Positions 51,580 to 61,022 of a DNA stretch of 64,000 bases are shown here, piece by piece. The stretch comes from Tabrizicola_A sp965284335 (GTDB taxonomy: Bacteria; Pseudomonadota; Alphaproteobacteria; Rhodobacterales; Rhodobacteraceae). Each line of letters starts with the position of its first letter. The first letter of the stretch is position 1. Under the pieces are notes generated by a model, which did no database searches, was not told the DNA's origin, and saw only the letters and a program-made list of their open reading frames with translations. The DNA lies in NCBI RefSeq assembly GCF_965284335.1, contig NZ_OZ260076.1. One strand, 5' to 3'. Made by a program: the position numbers and the translations under genes.

Positions 51580-53168
51580 ACCGTCTCCCCAAAGGCGGCC
51601 GCAAATAGGGCGCGCGTGTAATCGGTTTTCGGGGCGGCAAACAGCGCCTCTCCAGCACCCGCCTCGACAATATCGCCATCTTTCATCACCAGAACCTTAT
51701 GTGACAAGGCCCGGATGACGCGCAAATCATGGCTGATGAAAATATAGGCCAGCCCCCATTTGCGCTGTAAGTCGCGCAAAAGCTCGACAATCTGCACCTG
51801 CACCGTCATGTCCAGCGCCGATGTCGGCTCGTCCAGCACCACCAGTTTCGGCCGCAAGATCATGGCGCGGGCAATGGCGATGCGCTGGCGCTGGCCGCCG
51901 GAAAACTCATGCGGATAGCGGGTCATGGTGGCGGGGTCCAACCCCACCTCGGTCATGATCTCGGCCACCATCTCGCGACGATCCCGACCCGGCTCCAGCC
52001 CGTGAATCCCCAAACCCTCGGCAATGATCTCTTCCGCCGTCATGCGCGGCGAGAGGCTCCCGAACGGGTCTTGGAACACGATCTGCAAATCGCGCCGGAT
52101 GCCGCGCAGCGCCCGCCCCTCCAGCCCGGAAATCTCGCGCCCCAAAAGCGCGATCCGCCCCTCGGACGCAATCAGCCGCAACAGCGCCAGCGCAATCGTC
52201 GTCTTGCCCGACCCGCTTTCGCCGACAATCCCCAGCGTCTCACCCGCCCGCACCGACAGGCTTGCATCATTCACCGCCTTCACATGGCCCACGGTCTTGC
52301 GCAGAAACCCGCGCTGGATCGGGAACCACACCTTCAGATGCTCGGCCGCAATCACCTCCGGCGCATCCGCCGCCACAGGTTCGGGCCGCCCCTTGGCCTC
52401 GGCCGCCAACAGTGTCTGGGTATAGGGATGCTGGGGGTTGGCGAACACCTCAGCCGTCGGCCCGGCCTCGACAATCTCGCCGCCCTTCATCACGCAGACC
52501 CGGTCGGCAATGCGGCGCACAATGCCCAGATCATGGGTGATGAACAGCATCGACAGCCCCTCGGCCGCCTTCAACTCGGCCAAAAGATCCAAGATCTGCG
52601 CCTGCACCGTCACATCCAGCGCGGTCGTCGGCTCATCGGCAATGAGCAGTTCCGGCCCATTGGCCAGCGCCATCGCAATCATCACCCGCTGACGCTGCCC
52701 ACCCGACAACTGATGCGGATAGGCGCTCAGCCGCTCTTCGGCATTGCGGATGCCCACCTTCAGCAAAAGCGCCAGCGCGCGCTCCCGCGCGGCCTCCCCC
52801 TCCAGCGCCTGATGCAGGGCAAGGCTCTCGCAAATCTGCCGCTCGATCGTGTGCAGCGGGTTCAGGCTGGTCATCGGCTCCTGAAAGATAAAGCTGATGT
52901 CATTGCCGCGCACCGCGCGCAAATCCCGCTCAGACGCGCCAATCATCTGGCGGCACAAATAGGTGACCGACCCCGACACCTGCGCATTGTCCGACAAAAG
53001 CCCCACCGTCGACAGCGCGGTCACCGACTTGCCCGATCCGCTTTCGCCCACCAAGGCCACGGTCTCCCCCTTGGCCACGGTGAACGACACGCCCTTCACC
53101 GCCGGGATCACCCGGCCATCCTGACGAAAGCTGACATTCAGCCCCTGAACATCCAGAACCACCGTCAT
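51576..53168 (-). CDS. yejF: Microcin C-type peptide ABC transporter, fused ATPase
   Basis: 530 aa with two ATPase domains: GESGSGKSVTA and LSGGQRQRVMIAMALANGPELLIADEPTTALD, then GESGSGKTTIA and FSGGQRQRIAIARAMILRPKLVVLDEPTSALD. This DppD-DppF fusion is typical of YejF. It energises uptake through YejB and YejE. Coupled at both ends by ATGA overlaps. Confidence 0.94.
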   Translation of the reverse strand: MTVVLDVQGLNVSFRQDGRVIPAVKGVSFTVAKGETVALVGESGSGKSVTALSTVGLLSDNAQVSGSVTYLCRQMIGASERDLRAVRGNDISFIFQEPMTSLNPLHTIERQICESLALHQALEGEAARERALALLLKVGIRNAEERLSAYPHQLSGGQRQRVMIAMALANGPELLIADEPTTALDVTVQAQILDLLAELKAAEGLSMLFITHDLGIVRRIADRVCVMKGGEIVEAGPTAEVFANPQHPYTQTLLAAEAKGRPEPVAADAPEVIAAEHLKVWFPIQRGFLRKTVGHVKAVNDASLSVRAGETLGIVGESGSGKTTIALALLRLIASEGRIALLGREISGLEGRALRGIRRDLQIVFQDPFGSLSPRMTAEEIIAEGLGIHGLEPGRDRREMVAEIMTEVGLDPATMTRYPHEFSGGQRQRIAIARAMILRPKLVVLDEPTSALDMTVQVQIVELLRDLQRKWGLAYIFISHDLRVIRALSHKVLVMKDGDIVEAGAGEALFAAPKTDYTRALFAAAFGETV

Positions 53169-54280
53169 TGGAAGGTTTTCCTCGGGTCAAAGGCATCGCG
53201 CACGCCTTCAAAGATAAAGACCAAAAGCGAGAGCATGATGGCAAAGGTAAAGAAGGTGACAAAGGCCAAGGACGGCATCTGCAAATTCTGCTGCGCCTGG
53301 CGCGAGAGTTGCCCAAGCGAGGGGAGTTCCGGCGGCAGGCCAAAGCCGAGATAGTCGAGTGCCGCGAGTGATCCGATGGTGCCCGTCACGATAAAGGGCA
53401 TCATCGTCAGCGTCGCCACCATGGCATTGGGCAACACATGGCGGAAAATGATCGTACGGTCCGGCACGCCCAAGGCCCGCGCCGCCCGCACATATTCGAA
53501 ATTCCGCGCCCGCAGGAACTCGGCCCGCACCACCCCAATCAGGCTGGTCCAGCCAAAGGCCACCATGATCGCGACCAACAGCCAGAAACTTCGGTCCCAG
53601 ACCGCGAAGATGATGATGATGACATACAGCATCGGGATGCCGCCCCAGATTTCCAAAAACCGCTGGAAGATCAGGTCAACCCGGCCGCCGAAATACCCCT
53701 GCACCGCCCCCGCCGCGATACCGATCACCGAGGTCAGCGCCGTCACCATCAGCGCAAAGGCCACCGACAGGCGGAAGCCATAGATCACCCGCGCCAGCAC
53801 ATCGCGGCTGGCGTCATCAGTGCCCAGCCAATGGTCGGCATTGGGTGCCGAAGGGGCGGCCTTACCCTGCAAGTCATTGATCGTGTTATAGGAATAAGGG
53901 ATTGGCGCCCAGACGATCCAGCCTTTTTCAAAGCCTTCGGTCGTGGCGTCAAAACTCCCCGCCTTGACCGCCGCCGTGATGCCATCGGGGTCGTCGAAAC
54001 ACTCCAAAAGCCCGCCCGTCACGATCAGGCACTGCACCTCGGTCGATTTGTAATTCGCCTCGGTCAGGAAATCGCCGCCGAAATCCTGCTCGGAATAAAA
54101 CCGCAGGAAGGGCGTGTGCATCTCGCCGCGATAGCTGACCAAAAGCGGCTTGTCATTGGCCAAAAGCTCGGCAAAGAGCGACAGGCCGAACAGCACGGCA
54201 AAGATCCACATAGACCAATAGGCCCGCCGATTGGCCTTGAAATTGCGCCAGCGGCGCTGGTTCAGGGGCGACAGCCGCAT
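53165..54280 (-). CDS. yejE: Microcin C-type peptide ABC transporter permease
   Basis: 371 aa from ATG 54280, overlapping the yejB stop (TGATG); GTG 54283 is one codon upstream. Six membrane helices, a large periplasmic loop after helix 1, HWLGTDDASRDVLARVIYG, and the EAA loop EYVRAARALGVPDRTIIFRHVLPNA. Pairs with YejB. Confidence 0.94.
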   Translation of the reverse strand: MRLSPLNQRRWRNFKANRRAYWSMWIFAVLFGLSLFAELLANDKPLLVSYRGEMHTPFLRFYSEQDFGGDFLTEANYKSTEVQCLIVTGGLLECFDDPDGITAAVKAGSFDATTEGFEKGWIVWAPIPYSYNTINDLQGKAAPSAPNADHWLGTDDASRDVLARVIYGFRLSVAFALMVTALTSVIGIAAGAVQGYFGGRVDLIFQRFLEIWGGIPMLYVIIIIFAVWDRSFWLLVAIMVAFGWTSLIGVVRAEFLRARNFEYVRAARALGVPDRTIIFRHVLPNAMVATLTMMPFIVTGTIGSLAALDYLGFGLPPELPSLGQLSRQAQQNLQMPSLAFVTFFTFAIMLSLLVFIFEGVRDAFDPRKTFQ

Positions 54281-55428
54281 CACTGTCTCCGCTCGAAATC
54301 AATGCGGGGGTCAACCCAGACATACATCAGGTCCGACAGGATGCCGACCACAAGGCCAATCAGGCCAAAGGCGAAAAGCGTGCCGAAGATCACCGGATAA
54401 TCCCGCTCCACCGCCGATTTGAACCCCAACTGCCCCAGCCCATCGAGCGAAAAGATCGTCTCAATGATGATCGACCCGCCAAAGAACACCGACACAAACA
54501 GCGCCGGAAAGCCCGCGATCACGATCAGCATCGCATTGCGGAACACATGGCCATAAAGCACCTGCCGCTCCGACAACCCCTTGGCGCGGGCGGTCATGAC
54601 ATAGTGCTTTTTGATCTCATCGAGAAAGCTGTTCTTGGTCAAAAGCGTCAGCGTGGCAAAAGAGGAAATGGTGGAGGCCACCACCGGCAACGTGATGTGC
54701 CACAGGTAATCCAACACCTTGCCCATCATCGTCATCTCCTCCCACCCCGGAGAGGTCAGGCCGCGCAAGGGGAAGATCTTCCAATAAGACCCGCCCGCAA
54801 ACAGCACCAAAAGCAGAATGGCGAACAACAGCCCCGGAATGGCATAGGCCGCGATGATGATGCCGCTTGTCCAACTGTCAAAGGCCGACCCATCGCGCAC
54901 CGCCTTGCGAATGCCAAGCGGGATCGAAATGAGGTAAGCGATCAGCGTCGACCACAGGCCCAGCGTGATCGACACCGGCATTTTCTCAAGGATCAGATCG
55001 GTGACCGAGGCCGAACGGAAATAGCTTTCCCCAAAGTCAAAGCGGAGGAATTTCCCCATCATAATGGTGAACCGCTCCCACGCCGGGATCATCTCCTTTT
55101 CGCAGGCCTGCGCTTGGGCCAAAAGATTGCCCTCAAACCCCTCGGGGCACGTAAACCGGGCAAAGCCGAACTCCACCTCAAGTTTCGCGCGAAACTCAGG
55201 TGGCAGCCCCCGCGCGCCCTGATAGCCGCTGTCGCCCGCCCCCATGCCGGGGTCTTCGCCACTGGCCCCCGTCACCGCCTCAATCGCATCACCGCCGCCT
55301 TCCAGCCGCGCTTCGATCTGGTCGAAGGGGCCGCCGGGCACAAACTGGGTCAGCGCGAAATTGATAAGCATGATCCCGAACAAGGTCGGGATCACCAAAA
55401 ACAGCCGCCGAAGGATATAGCCGCCCAT
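54280..55428 (-). CDS. yejB: Microcin C-type peptide ABC transporter permease
   Basis: 382 aa. DppB-type start MGGYILRRLFLVIPTLFGIMLINFAL, YejB-specific long loop of about 100 residues after the first helix, and EAA loop HYVMTARAKGLSERQVLYGHVFRNA. 3 bp after yejA. Confidence 0.94.
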   Translation of the reverse strand: MGGYILRRLFLVIPTLFGIMLINFALTQFVPGGPFDQIEARLEGGGDAIEAVTGASGEDPGMGAGDSGYQGARGLPPEFRAKLEVEFGFARFTCPEGFEGNLLAQAQACEKEMIPAWERFTIMMGKFLRFDFGESYFRSASVTDLILEKMPVSITLGLWSTLIAYLISIPLGIRKAVRDGSAFDSWTSGIIIAAYAIPGLLFAILLLVLFAGGSYWKIFPLRGLTSPGWEEMTMMGKVLDYLWHITLPVVASTISSFATLTLLTKNSFLDEIKKHYVMTARAKGLSERQVLYGHVFRNAMLIVIAGFPALFVSVFFGGSIIIETIFSLDGLGQLGFKSAVERDYPVIFGTLFAFGLIGLVVGILSDLMYVWVDPRIDFERRQ

Positions 55429-55431
55429 CGG

Positions 55432-57369
55432 TTACTTCAGCGCCCCAGCCGCGCGCAAGGCGGCCTCTTTTTCCGGGTTGTGCCACCAAAACTCCAACTC
55501 GCCCAAGGAATAGGGCGGGAGCGTCTCGGGATGCTCATACATGTCGAAATAGGCCACCGTATGGGTCGCCTTATACCACTGCGGCACCCAGATCTTTTCC
55601 GCCCGCAGCACCCGGTCCAAGGCCTGCACCACCACATCCAGCTCTTCACGGGTCGATGCGGCCTCGACCTTGTCCAAGAGCCGGTCCACCGCCGGATGGG
55701 CAAAGCCCATGCGGTTGCGGCTGGAATTGTCGCGCGTCACCGTGGCCCAAGCCTGTTTCAACTGCGCCCCCGGCTCATAACCGCCATTCACCGCATTGCC
55801 GACGATGATATCGAAATCGAAACTCGGCGGGTCGATGCGCTGCACCAATTGCGCAGAATCCACCATGACCAGTTGCGCATCCACCCCCAGCGCGCGCAGA
55901 TTTTCCACATAGGGGCTGATCACACGCTCAAAGGCGGGGCTGTCCTCGATGAACTCCACCTTCAACGCCTCACCCGCCGCGTTGCGCCGCATCCCGCCCT
56001 CGCCCACAGTCCAGCCCGCCGCGTCCAAGAGCGCGGAGGCCGCGCGCAGATTGCCCCGGTCCATCGCCCGATCCGGCGTTGACACCGGCGCCATCACCGC
56101 CGCATCGGTCAAGATGCTGGCGGGCAACAACCCCTCGTCGATCAGCGGTTGCAAAACCGCTGTCTCCTCGGGACCGGCCGGGCCCTGCGCCGCCATGGCC
56201 GTGTTTTCCCACACCGAATTGATCCGGTCATAGAGCCCATAAAACAGCGTCTGGTTCGACCATTCAAAGTTGAACATCAACCCAATCGCCTCACGCACCC
56301 GCGGGTCTTGGAACTTCTCGCGCCGCAGGTTGAACAAAAACGCCTGTCCGCTGGCAATCGACCCCGAAGGCAGCGTCGCCTTGATGATCTGGCCATTCTG
56401 CACGGCGGGAAACTCATAGGCCGTGGCCCAGTTCTTTGACGAGTTTTCATTGCGGAAGGTATAGACGCCCGACTTGAACCCTTCCAAAGCCGCCGCATCA
56501 TCACCGAAATACTCAATCCGGATGCGGTCGAAATTGTTCTGGCCAATCGCCAAGGGGTGATTTGCGCCCCAATAATCCTCGTCGCGCTTATACACCACCT
56601 GCTGACCGGGGCGGATGCTCTCCAACACATAAGGCCCGGTGCCAAGGAAGGGCGTCAGACCGCTTTCCTCAAGATCGCGCTTGTTGGCCAGATAATCGGC
56701 CTTGGAAATGATCGTCAGCCCGCCCGCATTGGCGGGCATATCGCGAAACGGCGTGCCGGGGGTAAAGGTGAACTTCACCCGGTGGCTGTCCAGCGCCTCA
56801 ACCGACTGGAACTTTTCGTTGAACACGCTGCGGAACTCGGCAATCCCCTTGTCGCGAAACAGCTCATAGCTGAACACCACATCCTCGGCCGTCATCGGGC
56901 TGCCGTCGGAAAAGGTCACATCGCGGCGCAGGTTGAAAATCACCCAAGACCGATCTTCGGGGTATTCCATCGTCTCGCACAAGAGACAATAGGCCGCCCC
57001 CACCTCATCGGCAGTCCCCGCCAAGATGGATTCGTAAAAGATCTGCGACAAAGCCACCGGCGCGCCCTTGATCGTATAGGGGTTCACACTGTCAAAGGTG
57101 CCGGGCGCCCATTGGCTGATCTCGCCGCCCTTGGGGGCGTTTGGGTTGACATAGGGCAGATGCGGGAAATCGGCGGGCAGTTTCAGCGCGCCAAAGGTGG
57201 AAATGCCATGGGCGGTGATCACCGTCTGATCTTGGCCTTCCGCCTGCACCGCCCAAAGCGTGGCAGCCAAACCCATGAGCGAGGCGCTCAGCGTGGCCCG
57301 CACTTGGCGGGAAAAGCTGGGGGGCGCATCCGCCGCAAGGACCGATGCCAAGACCGTTTCGCGCGCCAT
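55432..57369 (-). CDS. yejA: Microcin C-type peptide ABC transporter, periplasmic binding protein
   Basis: 645 aa from ATG 57369 with GGAGG eight bases upstream. A long N-terminal export signal (SASLMGLAATLWAVQAEGQ), then family 5 solute-binding protein features: SVNPYTIKG, LRRDVTFSDGSPMTAEDVVFSYEL and LGTGPYVLESIRPG. Binds oligopeptides for YejBEF. First gene of the operon yejA-B-E-F-GT. Confidence 0.93.
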   Translation of the reverse strand: MARETVLASVLAADAPPSFSRQVRATLSASLMGLAATLWAVQAEGQDQTVITAHGISTFGALKLPADFPHLPYVNPNAPKGGEISQWAPGTFDSVNPYTIKGAPVALSQIFYESILAGTADEVGAAYCLLCETMEYPEDRSWVIFNLRRDVTFSDGSPMTAEDVVFSYELFRDKGIAEFRSVFNEKFQSVEALDSHRVKFTFTPGTPFRDMPANAGGLTIISKADYLANKRDLEESGLTPFLGTGPYVLESIRPGQQVVYKRDEDYWGANHPLAIGQNNFDRIRIEYFGDDAAALEGFKSGVYTFRNENSSKNWATAYEFPAVQNGQIIKATLPSGSIASGQAFLFNLRREKFQDPRVREAIGLMFNFEWSNQTLFYGLYDRINSVWENTAMAAQGPAGPEETAVLQPLIDEGLLPASILTDAAVMAPVSTPDRAMDRGNLRAASALLDAAGWTVGEGGMRRNAAGEALKVEFIEDSPAFERVISPYVENLRALGVDAQLVMVDSAQLVQRIDPPSFDFDIIVGNAVNGGYEPGAQLKQAWATVTRDNSSRNRMGFAHPAVDRLLDKVEAASTREELDVVVQALDRVLRAEKIWVPQWYKATHTVAYFDMYEHPETLPPYSLGELEFWWHNPEKEAALRAAGALK

Positions 57370-57492
57370 GTCCGATACCTCCGCTTGCCTGTGAACCTTG
57401 AACGCATCCCTTTTCGGGACCTTTGCAGACGAATCTAGTCTGCCCCCCGCCCCCTCACAAGGCGCGAATGCGTGAAGCCTGCACCCAGCCAC

Positions 57493-57516
57493 GAAAAAGG
57501 CCGCCCAAAGGCGGCC
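57493..57516 (-). terminator. Terminator after cycY
   Basis: Minus strand GGCCGCC, TTTG loop, GGCGGCC, then TTTTTC. Lies between cycY and the yejA start region. Confidence 0.85.
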
Positions 57517-57542
57517 GATCTCGCGTCAAGACGTGCCCGATC

Positions 57543-58067
57543 TCAGGGATTCGCCTCAAGGTATTTGATCAGGTTGGCGCGCTCATCCGCTTTGGGCAGG
57601 CCAGCAAAAGACATCTTGGTGCCCGGCGCATAGCCCTTGGGGTTGGTCAGGAACGCATCCAGATTTTCCGGCGTCCAGACGTCTGATGCCATGGCCAACA
57701 GCGCCTCAGAATAGCCAAAGCCTGCCGAGGCGGCCTTGGCCTTGCCCACGATGCCGTTCAAATGCGGGCCAGTGCCGTCCGAGCCATCCAGCTTGTGGCA
57801 GGCTTTGCACTTGCCATACACCTTTTCGCCCGCAGCCGCATCGGCAGCAGCAAAGAGATCGGCAAAGGCCGGGCCTTCTTCGGCCACTTCGGTGCCGGCC
57901 TCTTCGGCGCCGGTGTCAATCACATAGGCTTGGGCCACCGGCTCATCGCCATGCGCGGCCGGAGCGGTGGCATAGAGCGCGTCCGATGCCCAGCTTGCAA
58001 ACATATATACCAAAAGCGAGCCACACACGGCTCCGGTCACTTTGGTCAAGGTCATCGTATCGAACAT
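57543..58067 (-). CDS. cycY: Membrane-anchored cytochrome cy
   Basis: 174 aa from ATG 58067. Starts MFDTMTLTKVTGAVCGSLLVYMFASWASDAL, an uncleaved signal anchor, then an acidic Ala/Glu linker (about 38-70), then a class I cytochrome c domain with CKACH and the axial Met in GTKMSFAGL. Carries electrons from bc1 to cbb3 oxidase or reaction centre in Rhodobacter. Confidence 0.95.
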   Translation of the reverse strand: MFDTMTLTKVTGAVCGSLLVYMFASWASDALYATAPAAHGDEPVAQAYVIDTGAEEAGTEVAEEGPAFADLFAAADAAAGEKVYGKCKACHKLDGSDGTGPHLNGIVGKAKAASAGFGYSEALLAMASDVWTPENLDAFLTNPKGYAPGTKMSFAGLPKADERANLIKYLEANP

Positions 58068-58188
58068 GTCTTGCCTTCCCTTTGGGCTGGATTGCGCGCT
58101 ATCTATCCGCTTCCCCCCATCGGTTTCAAGGTGTACATGCGCGACCAATCGCCCTAATCGGGCCAAATCGACACGGGAGCGTGGCAAA

Positions 58189-59019
58189 ATGTCCGGTCGC
58201 ATCGCATTTCAAGGGGAACTTGGGGCCTATTCCCATCAGGCCTGCGCGCAGGCGCGGCCCGATTTTACCCCCGTCCCCTGCCAAACCTTCGAAGATGTGG
58301 TCGAGATGACTCGCGCGGGCGAGGTCGATCTTGGCATGCTGGCGGTGGAAAACTCCACCTATGGCCGCGTGGCCGATGTCCATTCGCTTTTGCCAAAGGC
58401 TGGGCTGCATATCGTGGACGAGGCGTTTGTGCGCGTGCATGTCAACCTTTTGGGGGTGCGGGGTGCCACCCTGTCTGAGGTGCGCGAGGCGCATGGTCAT
58501 GTGGTGATCTTGCCGCAATGCGCAGAGTTCCTGCGCGGCCATGGCATCAAGGGGGTGGTCAGCTCTGACAATGCCCGCGCCGCGCGTGAGGTGGCTCAGG
58601 CGGGCGATCCCACCCGCGCCGCCCTTGCCAGCGAACTCGCCGCCGAGATCTACGGCCTTGATGTGCTGGCCCGCCATATCGAAGACCAAAAGAACAACAC
58701 CACCCGCTTTTTGGTGATGTCGCGCCACGCCGACCATTCCCGCCGGGCCGAGCGCATGGTCACCACGCTGACCTTTCGGGTGCGCAACATTCCGGCCGCA
58801 CTTTACAAGGCGATGGGCGGCTTTGCCACCAATGGCGTCAACATGACCAAGCTGGAAAGCTATATGGTCGGCGGCACCTTTACCGCGACCGAGTTTTACG
58901 CCGACATCGAAGGCCACCCCGATGATGCCAATGTCAAACTGGCGCTGGATGAGCTGGCCTATTTCACTACACAGGTGAAAATCCTTGGCGTCTACCCCTC
59001 TGACCGCGTGCGCGGCTAA
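58189..59019 (+). CDS. pheA: Prephenate dehydratase
   Basis: 276 aa from ATG 58189. FQGELGAYSHQACAQ at the start, LAVENSTYGRV, EDQKNNTTRFLVMSR (catalytic Thr region) and a C-terminal ACT domain with NIPAALYKAMGGFATNGVNMTKLESYMVGG for Phe feedback. No fused chorismate mutase; the separate mutase is at 37.9 kb. Makes phenylpyruvate. Confidence 0.95.
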   Translation: MSGRIAFQGELGAYSHQACAQARPDFTPVPCQTFEDVVEMTRAGEVDLGMLAVENSTYGRVADVHSLLPKAGLHIVDEAFVRVHVNLLGVRGATLSEVREAHGHVVILPQCAEFLRGHGIKGVVSSDNARAAREVAQAGDPTRAALASELAAEIYGLDVLARHIEDQKNNTTRFLVMSRHADHSRRAERMVTTLTFRVRNIPAALYKAMGGFATNGVNMTKLESYMVGGTFTATEFYADIEGHPDDANVKLALDELAYFTTQVKILGVYPSDRVRG

Positions 59020-59052
59020 CCGATCGGCGGCACAATCTGCGGCAATGGGGAC

Positions 59053-59541
59053 TTAGGCCCCCGCCGCATCGGGACGCACAGGCAGCTTGGAGCGGGCCTC
59101 CAACTCGGCGGCAAACTGCGCGATGCGGGCGTCAAACTTGCGGTCCACCTTGGCCCGCGCCAACCGCAACGATTGCAAAAACAACCGCGCCCCCAATGAC
59201 CGCGGCTTGATCTCGGTCGTGACATGAATCCGCGTGCGCTTGGCGCTCATCTCGATCAACTCGATCCGCGTCGTCGCCTCAACCGCGGGCGAGACAAGCG
59301 CCATCGCCATCGCACCCGGTGCGGCCATCTCGGTCAGCGTCAGATCCACCTTGCGCTGCTTGGCGCGGTAAGCAAAGCGCGCATGCCACGCCATGCCGAC
59401 GCCGGGCGCGCGCAAACTGTCGGTGCGCGCCACCTCCACCCCCCGCCGCATGGCCGAGCGTTCCCATGATTCGAAATCGGTCACCACAGCCCAGACCTTG
59501 GCGATGGGGGCTTCCACGTCTTTTTTGCTGGCAAGTTTCAT
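59053..59541 (-). CDS. SRPBCC-fold polyketide cyclase/START-like protein
   Basis: 162 aa from ATG 59541; frame above is not family. KDVEAPIAKVWAVVTDFESWERSAMRRGVEV is the usual start of an SRPBCC lipid-binding fold, and the C-terminal helix is RLFLQSLRLARAKVDRKFDARIAQFAAELE. Ligand unknown. Confidence 0.75.
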   Translation of the reverse strand: MKLASKKDVEAPIAKVWAVVTDFESWERSAMRRGVEVARTDSLRAPGVGMAWHARFAYRAKQRKVDLTLTEMAAPGAMAMALVSPAVEATTRIELIEMSAKRTRIHVTTEIKPRSLGARLFLQSLRLARAKVDRKFDARIAQFAAELEARSKLPVRPDAAGA

Positions 59542-59630
59542 GCTGTGCTTATCTGCCCTGAAAGAAATGATGAAAAATGATGTGAAATTTAATCGTCGCC
59601 GGGAAATCGCCCTTGGCCAGCAAAGTGGGG

Positions 59631-60566
59631 TCAATCCACCCGATCTGCAAGCCAGTTGCGCAGAAGAAATTCGGCAATCGCACCTTTTCGCGGCGGACGA
59701 ATCTTTGGATGCTGCCCGGCAAAAACCTGCAACAGACCCTGCCGATCCAGCCACAGCGCATCTTCCAACTCTGCCGCATCCACGGTGATCGCCTCGCTCA
59801 CCGCCTCACCCTGACAGCCCAGCATCAGATTGGCCGGAAAGGGCCAAGGCTGGCTGGCGATATAGCGCACCGCCCCCACGCGCACCCCCGCCTCCTCAAA
59901 CACCTCACGCCGCACGGCGCCCTCAATGGTTTCGCCCGGCTCTACAAACCCCGCCAACAGCGAATACATCCCCTCGGGCCAAACGGCATTGCGGCCCAAC
60001 AGCACCCGGTTGCCATGGGTGATGCGCATGATCACCACCGGATCGGTGCGCGGAAAATGATGCGCCCCACAGGCCGGGCACAGCCTTTGCCACCCGCCCT
60101 GCACCACCTGCGAGGCCGCCCCACAGGCAGCGCAAAAGCCATGGCTGCGATGCCAGTGCAACACCGCCCGCGCGCTTGCCGCCAATTCCGCCTCGCGCGG
60201 GGTCAGCCGCATCATCGCATTGCGCAAATCCTCAAAGGCCGATGCCGCGCCCAGCGCCGGATGCGGCTGGCGGCTTTGGTCAAAGAACGATTGCTCTGCC
60301 CCCGCCCCGCTTTCCGGCTCCCATGCCGACAGATCGGCGGCAAAGCTGGCCTGCCCATCCGCCTCCAACCCCAAAAAGACAAGCGTGCCTGCCGCCTCCA
60401 ACAGTGCGTGACCAAATGGCACCCAAACCAGCCCGCCGCCCTCGGCAAACATCGGCTTTCCGCGCCACAAGGGCAAAACCCGGCCGGTTTTCTCCAACTC
60501 TGCCAAAGCCTGCGGCTGGCTGCGCAAACTGGCCGCCCTGTCCAAGCCCGAGTCGCCAAAAATCAT
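59631..60566 (-). CDS. nudC: NADH pyrophosphatase NudC
   Basis: 311 aa from ATG 60566, or 328 from ATG 60617 (weak AAGG site upstream); relatives usually have a few residues before FGxSGLDRAA, so the longer start is possible. Zinc site CAACGAASQVVQGGWQRLCPACG, Nudix box GFVEPGETIEGAVRREVFEEAGV and NudC-specific SQPWPFPANLMLG. It hydrolyses NADH and de-caps NAD-RNA. Confidence 0.92.
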   Translation of the reverse strand: MIFGDSGLDRAASLRSQPQALAELEKTGRVLPLWRGKPMFAEGGGLVWVPFGHALLEAAGTLVFLGLEADGQASFAADLSAWEPESGAGAEQSFFDQSRQPHPALGAASAFEDLRNAMMRLTPREAELAASARAVLHWHRSHGFCAACGAASQVVQGGWQRLCPACGAHHFPRTDPVVIMRITHGNRVLLGRNAVWPEGMYSLLAGFVEPGETIEGAVRREVFEEAGVRVGAVRYIASQPWPFPANLMLGCQGEAVSEAITVDAAELEDALWLDRQGLLQVFAGQHPKIRPPRKGAIAEFLLRNWLADRVD

Positions 60567-61022
60567 CTGTCCACCGCCCCGATTCCCAATGCCCGCATCT
60601 GCCAGAACTTCACCCATCTGACCTTGATCGGCCCCATGGGCCGCCCCACGCGCCGCGCCACATCTGACACGACACATCGGCCCAAGGCAATTTGCCAAAT
60701 GCGCCAAACCCACGATCAGGTCTTGCGCGACTTTCACATCAAAAATACAACCATTAAGAGAGTCATCGTGAAACGGGATGAAATCGGCCAAGGTAACAAA
60801 AGTTAACGCGCGCCAAAACACAGCCGCTTTGGTCAAAGCCCCCTCCGGCGCAACGGCGAAGGCAGCACATAAGGGCGGCTGGCAGCCCTCCAAGGCTGGG
60901 CTGAACAGGGACGACAAGGATACGACGAACACGACATTGCGACCAAAACCGCGCAGCAAGAATACGGCAAAAGGACACGGCATGACGCATCTCATCCCGG
61001 CAAACGCGTTTTGGCGCGGCCA
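60567..61022. other. 456-bp gap with no convincing gene
   Basis: Between the divergent nudC and nucleotidase genes. A plus-strand frame from ATG 60778 to TGA 61026 (82 aa, Lys/Thr-rich) ends in an ATGA overlap with the nucleotidase start, and a shorter 14-codon frame from ATG 60982 follows AAAAGGA. Either could be a coupled leader; neither matches a family I know. Confidence 0.4.
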
